A stretch of DNA of 64,000 bases, taken from Labrys sp. WJW. GTDB taxonomy: Bacteria > Pseudomonadota > Alphaproteobacteria > Rhizobiales > Labraceae. The notes beneath the pieces were generated by a model. That model saw only the letters and a program-made list of their open reading frames with translations, did no database searches and was not told the DNA's origin. Positions 1 through 8,715 of the stretch are shown here, piece by piece; within the stretch, counting starts at the first letter, position 1, and the number at the start of each line of letters is the position of its first letter. The position numbers were made by a program, and so were the translations under genes. The stretch is from positions 1 through 64,000 of the forward strand of contig NZ_LYXZ01000017.1 in assembly GCF_001676615.1 (NCBI RefSeq). Direction: 5' to 3'.

Positions 1-317
1 AGGATGCCCTGGATCGCCGCCGGCTGTAGCCCCCCCGCCCGCCGCACCCGTTCCAGCGACTGGCGGGGATCGCCCTGGCAGGCGCCGATCACGAAGGGCA
101 TACCGGCCGCCCGGCATTTTTCGGCCAGCAAAGCCTGGATCGCCTCATATTCGGCTTCGGTCTGGTTGTGGAATTCGCCGGCCGTGCCGTTGGAATAGAT
201 GCCGTCGACGCCATCAGCGATCAGGATGTCGATCTCCTCGCCGAGGCCGCCGAAATCGATGGCATCGTCCGGTGTGATCGGCAGCAACAACGTGGCCCAG
301 TTGCCGCGAAGGGTCAT
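1..317 (-). CDS. DapA-family (dihydrodipicolinate synthase/N-acetylneuraminate lyase) protein, 3' end missing
   Basis: Only the first 105 codons lie in the window; the gene runs off the left edge. The reading begins MTLRGNWATLLLPIT and carries NGTAGE at residues 43-48, equivalent to the GTTGE strand of the DapA TIM barrel that binds the keto-acid carboxylate. Family members are Schiff-base aldolases or dehydratases acting on pyruvate or 2-keto acids. The catalytic Tyr and Lys would lie beyond the edge, so activity cannot be judged. The ATG overlaps the stop of the upstream ATPase gene (ATGA at 314-317), so it is the last visible gene of the transporter operon. It is a second DapA-type gene in the same operon, not a copy of the one at 2315-3244, from which it differs in sequence. 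Substrate unknown. Confidence 0.85.
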   Translation of the reverse strand, partial: MTLRGNWATLLLPITPDDAIDFGGLGEEIDILIADGVDGIYSNGTAGEFHNQTEAEYEAIQALLAEKCRAAGMPFVIGACQGDPRQSLERVRRAGGLQPAAIQGI

Positions 318-1294
318 AGGCTGATGTCCTGTCGGATGCAGGCCTTGAAATGGCCGGGCTCGACTTCCTCGAGCTGCGGGATCTCACGGGCGCAGGCCTG
401 GATGGCGTGGGGGCAGCGGGTCCGGAAGACGCAGCCCGACGGCGGATTGGCGACACTGGGAATGTCGCCCTTCAGGATCTGGCGCGCACGCGGCCGGTCG
501 GGATCCGGCTCTGGGATCGCCGATAGCAGCGCCCGTGTATAGGGATGCCTGGGCGCCTCGTAGAGCCGGTCGCAGGGGGCGATCTCCATGATGCGGCCGA
601 GATAGAGCACGATGACGCGATCGGCGATGAACTCCACCACGGCGAGATCATGCGAGATGAACAGCATGGTCAGGCCGAGACGGGCCTGGAGGTCGCGCAG
701 GAGATTGACGATCTGGGCTTGGATCGAAACGTCGAGGGCCGAAACCGGTTCGTCGGCCACGATCAGGTCCGGCTGCAGGATCAGCGCCCTGGCAATGCCG
801 ATGCGCTGGCGCTGGCCGCCGGAGAATTCGTAGGCGTAGCGGTCGAGGGCATCGGGCGGCAGCTCGACGGCTTCGAGGGCGGCGCGGGCCTTGTCCTGGC
901 GTTCGCGGCGCGTGCCGATCGCCTGGATGTTCAGTCCCTCGGTCAGGATCTCGCCAATGGTCATGCGCGGCGACAGGCTGGCGAAGGGGTCCTGGAAGAT
1001 ATATTGCATGCGCCGGCGCTGGCGGCGCAGATCCCCGGGCGACAGGCGCGCGATGTCGCTGCCGTCGAACATGATCTCGCCGGCGCTCGGTTCGATCAGC
1101 CGCAGGATCGAGCGCCCGATCGTGGTCTTGCCCGAACCGGACTCGCCGACCAGCCCGACGACCTCGCCCCGCTTCACCTCGAAGGAAATGTCGTCGAGCA
1201 CCCGGACGGGCGCGGCGCGGCCGAAGCCGCCGCCATACTGCTTGGCGAGGCCGCGCACGCTGAGAAGCGGTGATCCGGAAGGGGACGTCTCCAT
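314..1294 (-). CDS. Dipeptide/oligopeptide-type ABC transporter ATP-binding protein (DppF/OppF-like)
   Basis: A cytoplasmic ATPase of 326 residues that would drive uptake through the permeases at 3263-5105. Walker A GESGSGKTT is at residues 50-58, the signature FSGGQRQ at 157-163 and Walker B LIVADEP at 177-183. The C-terminus has the oligo_HPY extension typical of the Opp/Dpp/Nik group, with paired cysteines in CVFRTRC. I place the start at 1294 (METSPSGS), one base after the upstream stop, because AGGAG lies nine bases upstream; longer in-frame extensions run through the neighbouring ATPase gene and lack family similarity. It ends in an ATGA overlap with the partial DapA-like gene. Peptide specificity is not implied, because this family also carries sugars, opines and other small solutes. 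Confidence 0.92.
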   Translation of the reverse strand: METSPSGSPLLSVRGLAKQYGGGFGRAAPVRVLDDISFEVKRGEVVGLVGESGSGKTTIGRSILRLIEPSAGEIMFDGSDIARLSPGDLRRQRRRMQYIFQDPFASLSPRMTIGEILTEGLNIQAIGTRRERQDKARAALEAVELPPDALDRYAYEFSGGQRQRIGIARALILQPDLIVADEPVSALDVSIQAQIVNLLRDLQARLGLTMLFISHDLAVVEFIADRVIVLYLGRIMEIAPCDRLYEAPRHPYTRALLSAIPEPDPDRPRARQILKGDIPSVANPPSGCVFRTRCPHAIQACAREIPQLEEVEPGHFKACIRQDISL

Positions 1295-1295
1295 C

Positions 1296-2312
1296 TCACA
1301 ACTCCTGCGAACGGATGCAGCGGCTGGCATGATCAGGCCCGACTTCCGCCAGAGCGGGCATGGCTTCCCGGCAAGCCGGCAGTGCCAGGGAGCAGCGGGC
1401 GGCGAAGGCGCACCCTTGCGGCATGGCGGCGAGGCTCGGCACGGCGCCGGGGATGGCGGCGAGGCGCCCGCCGGCCTTCTTGAGCCGGGTCGCCTCGCCC
1501 AGTCGCGGCACCGAAGCGAGCAGGCCCTTGGTGTAGGGATGCCGCGGACGCCGGAAGACCTCGCGAACGGGCCCCTGCTCGACGATGCGGCCGGCATACA
1601 TCACGGCAACGCGGTGGGCGATTTCGGCGACGACACCGAGATTATGGGTGACGAACAGCACGCCCATGCCGTTCTCCGCCTGCAGGCGCTGCAGGAGGTC
1701 GAGGATCTGGGCCTGGATGGTGACGTCGAGCGCCGTGGTCGGCTCGTCGGCGAACAACAATACCGGATCGCAGGCGAGCGCCATGGCGATGGTGGCGCGC
1801 TGGCGCATGCCGCCGGAGAGCTCGTGCGGATATTGGCGGGCCCGCCGGGCGGGATCGGGAATGCCCACCTTGTCGAGCAGCCCGACGGCGGCAGCCATGG
1901 CCGCCTTGTGCGGCTGGCCCTTGTGCACACGGATGGGCTCGGCGATCTGGTCCCCGATGGTGTAGACCGGGTTGAGGCTGGTCATCGGCTCCTGGAAGAT
2001 CATGCTGATCTCGTTGCCGCGGATGCGCCGTCGCTCTTCGGCATCGAGCGTCGTGAGATCGCGCAGGGCACCGCTCCTGCCGCGGAAGCGCATGCTGCCG
2101 CCGGCCACCCGCGCGATCCTGCCCGGCAGCAATCCCATGATGGACTGGCCGGTCACCGATTTGCCGGAGCCGGACTCGCCCACCAGCGCCAGTGTTTCGC
2201 CGACACCGATCGCGAGGTCGAGATCCGACACGGCCGGCACTTCGCGCCCGCTGACGCGAAACACCGTGTTCAGGCCCTCGATGGCGAGGATCGGCTGCGC
2301 GGCCATTGCCAT
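1296..2312 (-). CDS. Dipeptide/oligopeptide-type ABC transporter ATP-binding protein (DppD/OppD-like)
   Basis: A 338-residue ATPase that would pair with the DppF-like protein as a heterodimer under the two membrane permeases. Walker A GESGSGKS is at residues 45-52, the signature LSGGMRQR at 165-172 and Walker B LLFADEP at 185-191. The GGMRQR form is typical of the DppD subunit, while the partner has GGQRQR. The C-terminus has the cysteine-containing oligo_HPY segment (GCAFAARC). The start codon lies two bases after the stop of the DapA-family gene at 2315, so translation is probably coupled. MAMAAQ has two possible ATGs six bases apart; the first is used here. Confidence 0.92.
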   Translation of the reverse strand: MAMAAQPILAIEGLNTVFRVSGREVPAVSDLDLAIGVGETLALVGESGSGKSVTGQSIMGLLPGRIARVAGGSMRFRGRSGALRDLTTLDAEERRRIRGNEISMIFQEPMTSLNPVYTIGDQIAEPIRVHKGQPHKAAMAAAVGLLDKVGIPDPARRARQYPHELSGGMRQRATIAMALACDPVLLFADEPTTALDVTIQAQILDLLQRLQAENGMGVLFVTHNLGVVAEIAHRVAVMYAGRIVEQGPVREVFRRPRHPYTKGLLASVPRLGEATRLKKAGGRLAAIPGAVPSLAAMPQGCAFAARCSLALPACREAMPALAEVGPDHASRCIRSQEL

Positions 2313-2314
2313 GC

Positions 2315-3244
2315 TCAGCCCAACAGGCCGGTCTGGCGCAGGATCGTCTCGATCGTGGCCGCCTCGGTTTCGTTCAGCGCCCGCTGCGGACGCGCCATCT
2401 CATTGGTCTCGATGATGCCGAGCCGGCGCATCGCCGTCTTGAAGGCGCCGACGCCGGCCGAGCCGGCGCTGACGCGCGGCGCGGCGACCCAGACCATCTC
2501 GAACAGGCGGCAGAGGCGCTCCTGCTCCTGGCGCGCGCCTGCCCAGTCCCCCTTGCGGCAGAGGTCGTAGAGCCGGACATAGCCGGCAGGATCGACATTG
2601 GCGAGGCCGGGCACGATGCCGTGGGCCCCCATCAGCAGGGCGCTGTCACAGACGATCTCCGAGCCGGTCATCATCATGATCTCGGGACGATCGGCAAGGT
2701 CCATCAGGGCATAGCGGAAATTGCCGTCGTCGCCGCTGGAATCCTTCAGGCCGACGATGCTGCCCTCGCGGGCCAGCGTCACCACGGTGTGGCGATCGAG
2801 CTTGAAATGCACGCAGACCGGGATGTCGTAGGCGACCACCGGCACGTCGATCGCTTCCCGCAGATAGCGGAAATGATCGATCACCTCCGGCGCGCTGGTG
2901 CGGGCATAGAAGGGCGCGGTGGCGACCACCGCACTCACCCCGATCGACTGCGCCGTCCTGGCATGGGCGATGACGCGATCGGTGGTGGGATCGACGACGC
3001 CGGCCAGCACCGGCACCCGGCCATTGACGGTCTCGACCGCAAATTCCAGCACCTTCCGGCGCGTGGCCTCGTCGTGGAAGACGACCTCGCTGGTCGATCC
3101 CAGCACGAACAGGGCATGCACGCCGCCGGCGATCAGGTGCTCGATCACCCGCGCGAAGGAGGGATAGTCCACTTGGAGATCGGCGGTCAGGGGCGTGACG
3201 ACCGGCGGCACGACGCCGTGGAACAGGGGGGATGCGGAAGACAT
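2315..3244 (-). CDS. DapA-family lyase/aldolase (dihydrodipicolinate synthase/NanA superfamily)
   Basis: A complete 309-residue TIM-barrel enzyme of the size usual for the family (290-310). The phosphate/carboxylate loop reads GSTSE at residues 49-53 instead of GTTGE, the catalytic tyrosine is Tyr139 in AYDIPV, and the Schiff-base lysine is Lys167 in GLKDSSGD, so it should be active. Housekeeping DapA is unlikely: the gene sits between the permeases and the ATPases of an ABC transporter, and GSTSE departs from true DapA. The context suggests catabolism of the imported compound, by analogy with lyases for N-acetylneuraminate, 2-keto-3-deoxy-sugar acids or hydroxyproline intermediates. The substrate cannot be deduced from sequence. 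Confidence 0.88.
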   Translation of the reverse strand: MSSASPLFHGVVPPVVTPLTADLQVDYPSFARVIEHLIAGGVHALFVLGSTSEVVFHDEATRRKVLEFAVETVNGRVPVLAGVVDPTTDRVIAHARTAQSIGVSAVVATAPFYARTSAPEVIDHFRYLREAIDVPVVAYDIPVCVHFKLDRHTVVTLAREGSIVGLKDSSGDDGNFRYALMDLADRPEIMMMTGSEIVCDSALLMGAHGIVPGLANVDPAGYVRLYDLCRKGDWAGARQEQERLCRLFEMVWVAAPRVSAGSAGVGAFKTAMRRLGIIETNEMARPQRALNETEAATIETILRQTGLLG

Positions 3245-3262
3245 GGAGAACCTTCTCTGCAG

Positions 3263-4144
3263 TCAGTTGAGTTCGGAACGAGGATCGAAGGCATCGCGCA
3301 GGCCATCGCCGACGAAATTGATGGCGAGCACGGTGAGGACGAGGGCAGCGCCGGCGAACAGCCATTGCCAGGGGTATTGCTCCAGCACGACGGTGCTGCG
3401 GGCGGCGTTCAGCATGTTGCCCCAGCTCGCTTCCGGCGGCGGGATGCCGAGGCCGAGGAAGGAGAGGCCCGCTTCCAGCAGGATGGCGGCGGCAAATTGC
3501 AGCGCGGCATAGACGACGAGGATGTCGATGGTGTTGGGCAGGCCATGGCGCCAGAGCAGGTGGCCGAGCGAGGCACCCATGCCGCGCGCGGCGATGACGA
3601 AGTCGCGCTCGCGCAGTTCCATCAGCCGCGCCCGCACCATGCGTGCTAGCACCGGCCAGGACAGCAGCGAGATCACCGCGATGGTGGAGAGGATGCCCGC
3701 GCCGGTGATCGAGGCGATCACCAGGAGCAGGATCACCGGCGGCAGCGTCATGGCGAGATCGACCAGGCGCATGATCACCGCATCGGCGACACGCCCCGCC
3801 ATGGCGGCGAGCGCTCCGACGAGATAACCGATGACCAGCGAGATCACCACCGAGCTGCCTGCCACCAGCAGGGAGATGCGGCCGCCGCGCAGGACGCGCG
3901 CGAGAATGTCGCGCCCGACACCATCCGTGCCGAACCAGTGGGCGGCGCTGGGCCCCTTGTTGATGGCCAGGAGGTCGATGTCGTTGGGCTTGTAGCGCAG
4001 CAGCCAGGGATGGAAGACCACCAGCGCCAGCATGACCAGCAGGATGGCAAGGCCCACAAGCGTGACGTTGTTGGCGGCAAAGCGCCTCATCGCCCGCGCG
4101 AGCGGACCGTTGCCACGGGACCGAAGCTGTGTCGAAAGCGCCAT
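3263..4144 (-). CDS. ABC transporter permease (DppC/OppC-like)
   Basis: An inner-membrane permease of 293 residues with an N-terminal OppC-type segment followed by the BPD_transp_1 domain; about six membrane segments are visible. The cytoplasmic EAA-type loop that contacts the ATPase is around [19 protein letters not shown]. The C-terminus ends [14 protein letters not shown], a DppC hallmark. I choose ATG 4144 (MALSTQL), one base after the stop of the partner permease, over the longer start at 4180, which would overlap it by 35 bases. It forms the channel with the 4146-5105 protein. Confidence 0.92.
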   Translation of the reverse strand: MALSTQLRSRGNGPLARAMRRFAANNVTLVGLAILLVMLALVVFHPWLLRYKPNDIDLLAINKGPSAAHWFGTDGVGRDILARVLRGGRISLLVAGSSVVISLVIGYLVGALAAMAGRVADAVIMRLVDLAMTLPPVILLLVIASITGAGILSTIAVISLLSWPVLARMVRARLMELRERDFVIAARGMGASLGHLLWRHGLPNTIDILVVYAALQFAAAILLEAGLSFLGLGIPPPEASWGNMLNAARSTVVLEQYPWQWLFAGAALVLTVLAINFVGDGLRDAFDPRSELN

Positions 4145-4145
4145 C

Positions 4146-5105
4146 TCAGGCAACCTTGATGCGCGGATCGACGGCCGCATAGGCGACGTCGGTGAGGATG
4201 TTGACGACGATGACGCAGGCGCCCACCACCAGAGTCGCGCCCATGATCACCGGATAGTCACGCGTCGACACCGCATTGACGAGCAGCAGCCCCATGCCGG
4301 GCCAGTTGAACACGCTTTCCAGGAAGATCGCGCCGCCCACGGCAATGCCGATGGTGGAGCCGATCAGCGTGACCACCGGCAGCAGAGCGTTGCGCAGCGC
4401 ATGCTTGACGATGACCCAGAATTCCTTGACGCCCTTGGCGCGGGCCGTGCGCACATAGTCCTGGTTGAGCACCTCCAGCAGCGAGGCGCGCATATAGCGC
4501 ATGATCAGCGCGGCATGGCCGATCGAGAGCAGGAGAGCCGGCAGGATGAGGTGGCGCAAGAGGTCCGCCACCGAGAAGGGCGCGCCCGGGGTGAGCATGC
4601 CGCCCGACGGCGCCCAGCGCAGCAGCACCGAGAAGACGTAGAGGCCGACCAGGGCCGTCAGGAAGGCGGGACTGGAGATGCCGAAGAAGGCGGCGATCGA
4701 CAGGCCCACATCCGTCGACGAGTTGCGCCTGACGGCGCCGAGAATGCCGGTGGCGATGCCGACGACGATGGCGATCGCCAGCCCTGCTCCCATCAGCAGC
4801 AGTGTCGGCCCGAGACGCTCGCCGATGAGGCCGAGCACCGTGTCGCCGTTGCGCTGCAGCGAAAAGCCGAGGTCTCCCCTGGCCGCGCTGGCGAGCCAGG
4901 CTGCATATTGCACCGGCAAAGGCTGGTCGAGGCCGAGCCGGCTGCGCACCGCCGCCATGTCCTCCTGCGACATCGCGACATTCGGATTGATATAGGCATC
5001 GATCGGATCGCCAGGCGCCAGGCGCAGCAGTACGAAGACCAGGAGGCTCAAAGCGACGAGCATCGCCGCCCCGACCAGCAGGCGGTTGAGGTAATAGCGC
5101 AGCAT
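4146..5105 (-). CDS. ABC transporter permease (DppB/OppB-like)
   Basis: A 319-residue inner-membrane permease. The start [20 protein letters not shown] at 5105 is typical of DppB, and GAGG-type ribosome-binding sequence lies just upstream; the longer frame back to 5204 would translate the RIME-like repeat and is rejected. The periplasmic [15 protein letters not shown] region, the EAA loop in [20 protein letters not shown] and the C-terminal DPRIKV are conserved in this subfamily. Its gene follows the binding-protein gene after a 190-base gap occupied by palindromic repeats, which may stabilise the upstream mRNA and give more binding protein than permease. Confidence 0.92.
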   Translation of the reverse strand: MLRYYLNRLLVGAAMLVALSLLVFVLLRLAPGDPIDAYINPNVAMSQEDMAAVRSRLGLDQPLPVQYAAWLASAARGDLGFSLQRNGDTVLGLIGERLGPTLLLMGAGLAIAIVVGIATGILGAVRRNSSTDVGLSIAAFFGISSPAFLTALVGLYVFSVLLRWAPSGGMLTPGAPFSVADLLRHLILPALLLSIGHAALIMRYMRASLLEVLNQDYVRTARAKGVKEFWVIVKHALRNALLPVVTLIGSTIGIAVGGAIFLESVFNWPGMGLLLVNAVSTRDYPVIMGATLVVGACVIVVNILTDVAYAAVDPRIKVA

Positions 5106-5146
5106 GGCGTTCCTCATGGTGGGCGCGATCAGACAGGCGCGGCTAA

Positions 5147-5280
5147 CCTTCTCCCCTCGCGGGAGAAGGTGGCATTGCGAAGCAATGACGGATGAGAGGT
5201 GCAAGCAGATGCCTTGCTAAGTGGCGTTTCTCCCCCTCATCCGCCCCTTCGGGGCACCTTCTCCCGCACGGGGAGAAGGT
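5147..5280. repeat. RIME-like intergenic palindromic element, copy A
   Basis: Two hairpins of the form CCTTCTCCC-N-GGGAGAAGG flank inner segments containing CGGATGAG and CTCATCCG, so the whole element is also roughly palindromic. A second copy with the same architecture is at 57579-57710. Such elements are common between genes in rhizobial genomes (RIME). Here it sits between the binding-protein gene and the first permease gene on the minus strand, where it would be transcribed and could act as a processing or mRNA-stability element. Confidence 0.8.
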
Positions 5281-5293
5281 TTGTCGCGCCTCC

Positions 5294-6871
5294 CTATTCC
5301 ACCGCCCATTTCTCCGGATGCGCCGCATAGGGCCCACCACCAGGCGCCGGCAGCCATACGAAGTTCTTGAGCTTGCTCGATGCCACGCCATAGCGATTGG
5401 CGACCCAGAGCGTCGCCCAGGGTAGATCGGCATTCATCGCCTTGCAGACGGCCTGGTAGCGCTCGGCCTGCTTGGCATCGTCGGATTCGTTCAGCGCCGC
5501 ATCGAAGGCTTGTGTCACCGCTGGCATCTTGATGCGCAGGAAATTGGCGCCCTGCGGCGGGATCTGCTTTTCGTTAAGGCCCATATTGAGGCCGCCGGGA
5601 TCCGGGCCGTTGCGCAGGCCGGCATAGACGAGCGGGAACTGCGACCAATCCGGCTTCTGGGCATAGATGGTGCCGTTATAGGTCGGCGTATCGACGGCGC
5701 GCGGCACCACATTGATGCCGACCTGGGACAGCATGGCCTGCACGGCGGCAAGCACGTTGGTGGCCTGCGGTGTGTTGTAATAGGTCAGCAGGGTAATCGG
5801 CTTGTCGCCATTGATCTTGTCCCAGCCCGCCTCGGCCAGCAATTGCTTGGCCTTTTCGGGATCATAGCCATAGGGATCGAGGCCGGCGGGCTGGAGCCGG
5901 TCGGCGACATAGCCGCAATTGGCTGCCTTGGCGGCCCCGCCATAGAGGCTCTGGACGATCGCGTCGCGATTGATGGCGTGCATCACGGCCTGGCGCACCT
6001 TGAGGTCCTTCCACAGGGGCGCCTCCTGGTTGAAGCCGAGATAATTGACCACGAAGGAATTGCCGTCGATGACGCGATAGGCATCGTTGCCCTTGAAGGA
6101 GGCGGCGTCGTCGGCTTCCACATAGCTGAAGCTGATCTCCCCGGCGCGCAGGGCTGCTACCGCCGCCGCCGTGTTGGCGAAATAGCGGTTGATGATGCGG
6201 CCCGTCACCGGCTTGCCGCCGCGATAATCGTCATTGGCGGCAAGCTCGACATATTGGTCGGTGACATAGCGCGAAAACTTGAAGGGGCCGGTGCCGACGG
6301 GCGTCTTCGACCACCAGGGGTTCTTGGCGAGCGTCTCCGCCGGAATATCCTTGAGCGCGTGCTGGGGCAACATCATCAACTGGGTCAGCGTGTCGAGCAG
6401 GCCGGCATTCGGGGCCGACAGCTTCAGCACCACCGTATGGGCGTCGGGGGTCTCGACCGCCTGGATCGCGCTGAGGCGGGCGGCAAAGACCGAACCGGTG
6501 GCGCCGTTCCTGGCGGTCTCGATGGTGAATTTCACGTCGGCCGGGGTGAAGGGCTGGCCGTCGTGCCATTTGGTGTCGGCCAGGGTGAAGCTGTAGGAAA
6601 GCCGGTCGGCGCCGACCTCGAATTTGGTGGCGAGCGCCCCTTCGATCTTCTCCAGCTTGCCGTCATAGATCACCAGAGGCTCGAAATAGAGATTGAGCCA
6701 GGTGAAGCCGCCGGTGGCGGCCAGCGGGTTGAAATTGCCCTGGAACCCGCCCGGACCGACATCGAAGGCCCCGGTTATCGCCGTGCCATCCGCAGCCCGG
6801 GCTGACTTGACAGCGGGCATTGCCATGATCGTCGCGGCCAAAAGCGCGAGCGCGATCTTCCTCAGTGCCAT
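5294..6871 (-). CDS. ABC transporter substrate-binding protein, family 5 (DppA/OppA-like)
   Basis: A 525-residue periplasmic binding protein of the SBP_bac_5 family. An N-terminal signal peptide (MALRKIALALLAATIMAM, cleavage likely after SARA near residue 26) precedes the mature domain. Family features include LAxxLTPADVKFTIE-type sequence around residues 105-115, WSKTPVGTGPFKF near 190-200 and the GPDPGGLN region late in the protein. It is the first structural gene of the operon and would capture the solute for the DppBCDF-like channel. The presence of two DapA-family lyases downstream makes a keto-acid-forming solute more likely than a plain peptide, but this is inference. Confidence 0.92.
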   Translation of the reverse strand: MALRKIALALLAATIMAMPAVKSARAADGTAITGAFDVGPGGFQGNFNPLAATGGFTWLNLYFEPLVIYDGKLEKIEGALATKFEVGADRLSYSFTLADTKWHDGQPFTPADVKFTIETARNGATGSVFAARLSAIQAVETPDAHTVVLKLSAPNAGLLDTLTQLMMLPQHALKDIPAETLAKNPWWSKTPVGTGPFKFSRYVTDQYVELAANDDYRGGKPVTGRIINRYFANTAAAVAALRAGEISFSYVEADDAASFKGNDAYRVIDGNSFVVNYLGFNQEAPLWKDLKVRQAVMHAINRDAIVQSLYGGAAKAANCGYVADRLQPAGLDPYGYDPEKAKQLLAEAGWDKINGDKPITLLTYYNTPQATNVLAAVQAMLSQVGINVVPRAVDTPTYNGTIYAQKPDWSQFPLVYAGLRNGPDPGGLNMGLNEKQIPPQGANFLRIKMPAVTQAFDAALNESDDAKQAERYQAVCKAMNADLPWATLWVANRYGVASSKLKNFVWLPAPGGGPYAAHPEKWAVE

Positions 6872-6916
6872 GATTTCTCCCCTCGTCTCTTCTTGTCTGG
6901 TCGTGCCGCAGGCCTC

Positions 6917-7663
6917 TCAGTCGGGCGTCGGCGCTGTCTTCCTGGTCGCGAGCAGGCGGGCGATGCCGTCATAATGCTGGTCGAGCCGGCTGCGAGCGGC
7001 CTCGACGTCCCGCGCCGCCACGGCGGCATAGATGTCGTAATGGTCCTGCCAGGTGGCCATCGGATCGATATTGGCCAGGTTGACGAAATCCGATGCCTTG
7101 TAGAAGGCGAGCCAGAACACATCGATCAGGCTGGTCAGCATGCGATTGTCCTGGCAGCGGAACAGCAGATTGTGGAAACGCTGGTCCTCGGCGGCAAAGC
7201 TCTGGTTGCGCTCGGCAGCCTGCCGCATCTGCTCGACCGTCTGGCGCAATTCCTCGATGTCGTCCTCACCGATCAGCGCGACCGTCTTGGCGATCAGGCC
7301 GACCTCGAGCACACGGCGAATCTCGAGCACCTCCTCGACCTCGCGCAGGGCCCCACCCAGGCCATAAGCGAGATTGTCGAGCAGCGGCGCGAAGGAAAAG
7401 GCCTTGACGAAGACGCCGATGCCGCGGCGCGTCTCCAGGATACCAACCGACTCCAGCGCCTTGATCGCCTCGCGCACCGAATTGCGGCTGACGCCCAATT
7501 GCTGGGCGAGGAAGCTTTCCGGTGGCAGAGCCGTGCCGGGTCCAAGCTGGTTGTCGGCGATATAGCTCTTCAGGCTCTCCTGCACGGAGACATGCAGGAG
7601 CGGCGGCCGGTCGAGCGGCTTGATCGACTTCACCTTGCCTGCCCCTGCCACATCCACAGCCAC
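6917..7663 (-). CDS. GntR-family transcriptional regulator with FCD domain
   Basis: A 248-residue DNA-binding repressor or activator. The winged helix occupies about residues 25-90 (LPPESFLAQQLGVSRNSVRE is the recognition region), followed by an all-helical FCD ligand-binding domain with the metal-binding type histidines RFHNLLF and QHYDG. FCD-GntR proteins usually sense carboxylic acids or sugar acids. The gene lies immediately upstream of the transporter operon on the same strand and diverges from the two oxidoreductase genes, with one perfect dyad in the 83-base gap. It therefore probably controls both transcription units and its own expression. Confidence 0.9.
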   Translation of the reverse strand: MAVDVAGAGKVKSIKPLDRPPLLHVSVQESLKSYIADNQLGPGTALPPESFLAQQLGVSRNSVREAIKALESVGILETRRGIGVFVKAFSFAPLLDNLAYGLGGALREVEEVLEIRRVLEVGLIAKTVALIGEDDIEELRQTVEQMRQAAERNQSFAAEDQRFHNLLFRCQDNRMLTSLIDVFWLAFYKASDFVNLANIDPMATWQDHYDIYAAVAARDVEAARSRLDQHYDGIARLLATRKTAPTPD

Positions 7664-7691
7664 CAGCCCTCGTTGTCCGTGGCTTGATAGT

Positions 7692-7723
7692 GATTGACTT
7701 GTAGGATATCTGTCAAGTCAATC
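7692..7723. promoter_or_regulatory. Probable GntR operator, perfect 32-bp dyad in the divergent promoter region
   Basis: Arms GATTGACTTG (7692-7701) and CAAGTCAATC (7714-7723) are exact reverse complements, and the 12-base spacer has the palindromic centre GATATC (7705-7710) on the same axis. It is the only extended dyad in the gap between the GntR gene and the divergent oxidoreductase, which is the usual place for an FCD-GntR operator. Binding by this regulator is inferred. Confidence 0.7.
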
Positions 7724-7746
7724 TTTGAACCGTGGAGGAAATGGCC

Positions 7747-8715
7747 ATGCGCATCGCCCTGGCCGGCGTCGGACATTGGCATGCGGCCATGCACCGGGAG
7801 GCCGCCCACCAGGCCGGGGCAACCATCACCGGGGTGTGGGACGAGGATGCCGACGTCGCGGCGCGCTTTGCCCGGGAAAACGGCCTCGAGACCCACGCCT
7901 CTCCCGAGGCCTTGGCCAGGGCCCGGCCGGACCTGGTGGTGCTGATGGGCAGGCCAACGGGTCTGGTCGAGCGCGCAATCTCGCTTGTCGATGCGGGGCT
8001 TGCCGTGATGCTGGAAAAGCCCGCGGCACTAACGGCAGGCGAACTCGAACCGCTCAGGGATCGCGGCCGGCGGGGCGCCTTCATCGCCGTGCCGCTTCCC
8101 AATCGCTGCAGCCCGATCTGGCCGCGTATTGCCGAACTCGCCGCCGCCGGCCGGCTCGGCGGGCTTTCCCACGCCCAGTTCCGCATCGTGAACGGACCGC
8201 CGGAGCGCTACCGGATCGACGGCGTGCCCTGGCTACTGACACCGCAGACCAGCGGCGGCGGCGCCCTGCGCAATCTCGGCATCCATGGCGTCGAGGCCGC
8301 GCTGGCCCTGGCGGGGCATGACGGGCTGGAACTGGTTTCCGCCTCTCTCGGCCATCTCCATGGCGAGGCCGTCGAAGACTACGCCGTCCTCACCCTGCGC
8401 AGCGACCGGGGACTGATCGTCACGGTGGAGGCCGGCTATACCTATGCCTCGATGGCACGGGGCGGCGACTTCGAATGGCGTGTCTCCAGTGCAAACGCCT
8501 ATCTCGTCGACCGCGGAGATCATTGCAGCACCACGACGCTCGACGATGCGGCCGTGCGCGGGGAACCGCCCCTGCTGCCCGGTGAGCGCTACAAGGCCTT
8601 CATGGCGGATACGCTGGCCCGGCTGGCACGCGGCGAAGCCCCTCTCGTCGGCATCGAAGACTATTGGCGGGCCATGACGCTGATCGACGAGGCCTATCGG
8701 AGGGCGATGGCATGA
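7747..8715 (+). CDS. Gfo/Idh/MocA-family NAD(P)-dependent oxidoreductase
   Basis: A 322-residue dehydrogenase with an N-terminal Rossmann fold beginning MRIALAGVGHWH and the family EKP motif (LEKPAAL, around residue 88). The C-terminal half is the alpha/beta domain that binds sugars or cyclitols. The start is set at ATG 7747 because GGAGG at 7734-7738 is eight bases upstream; the in-frame GTG 7732 and ATG 7741 are too near that site. Its 3' end overlaps the next gene as ATGA, giving a two-oxidoreductase operon divergent from the GntR regulator. The pair probably interconverts hydroxyl and keto groups of the compound imported by the neighbouring transporter; the substrate is unknown. Confidence 0.88.
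   Translation: MRIALAGVGHWHAAMHREAAHQAGATITGVWDEDADVAARFARENGLETHASPEALARARPDLVVLMGRPTGLVERAISLVDAGLAVMLEKPAALTAGELEPLRDRGRRGAFIAVPLPNRCSPIWPRIAELAAAGRLGGLSHAQFRIVNGPPERYRIDGVPWLLTPQTSGGGALRNLGIHGVEAALALAGHDGLELVSASLGHLHGEAVEDYAVLTLRSDRGLIVTVEAGYTYASMARGGDFEWRVSSANAYLVDRGDHCSTTTLDDAAVRGEPPLLPGERYKAFMADTLARLARGEAPLVGIEDYWRAMTLIDEAYRRAMA

Noticed and set aside
5105..5204. Upstream extension of the DppB-like protein to 5204.
   Set aside because: It would translate half of the RIME-like repeat; the family start and a ribosome-binding site lie at 5105.
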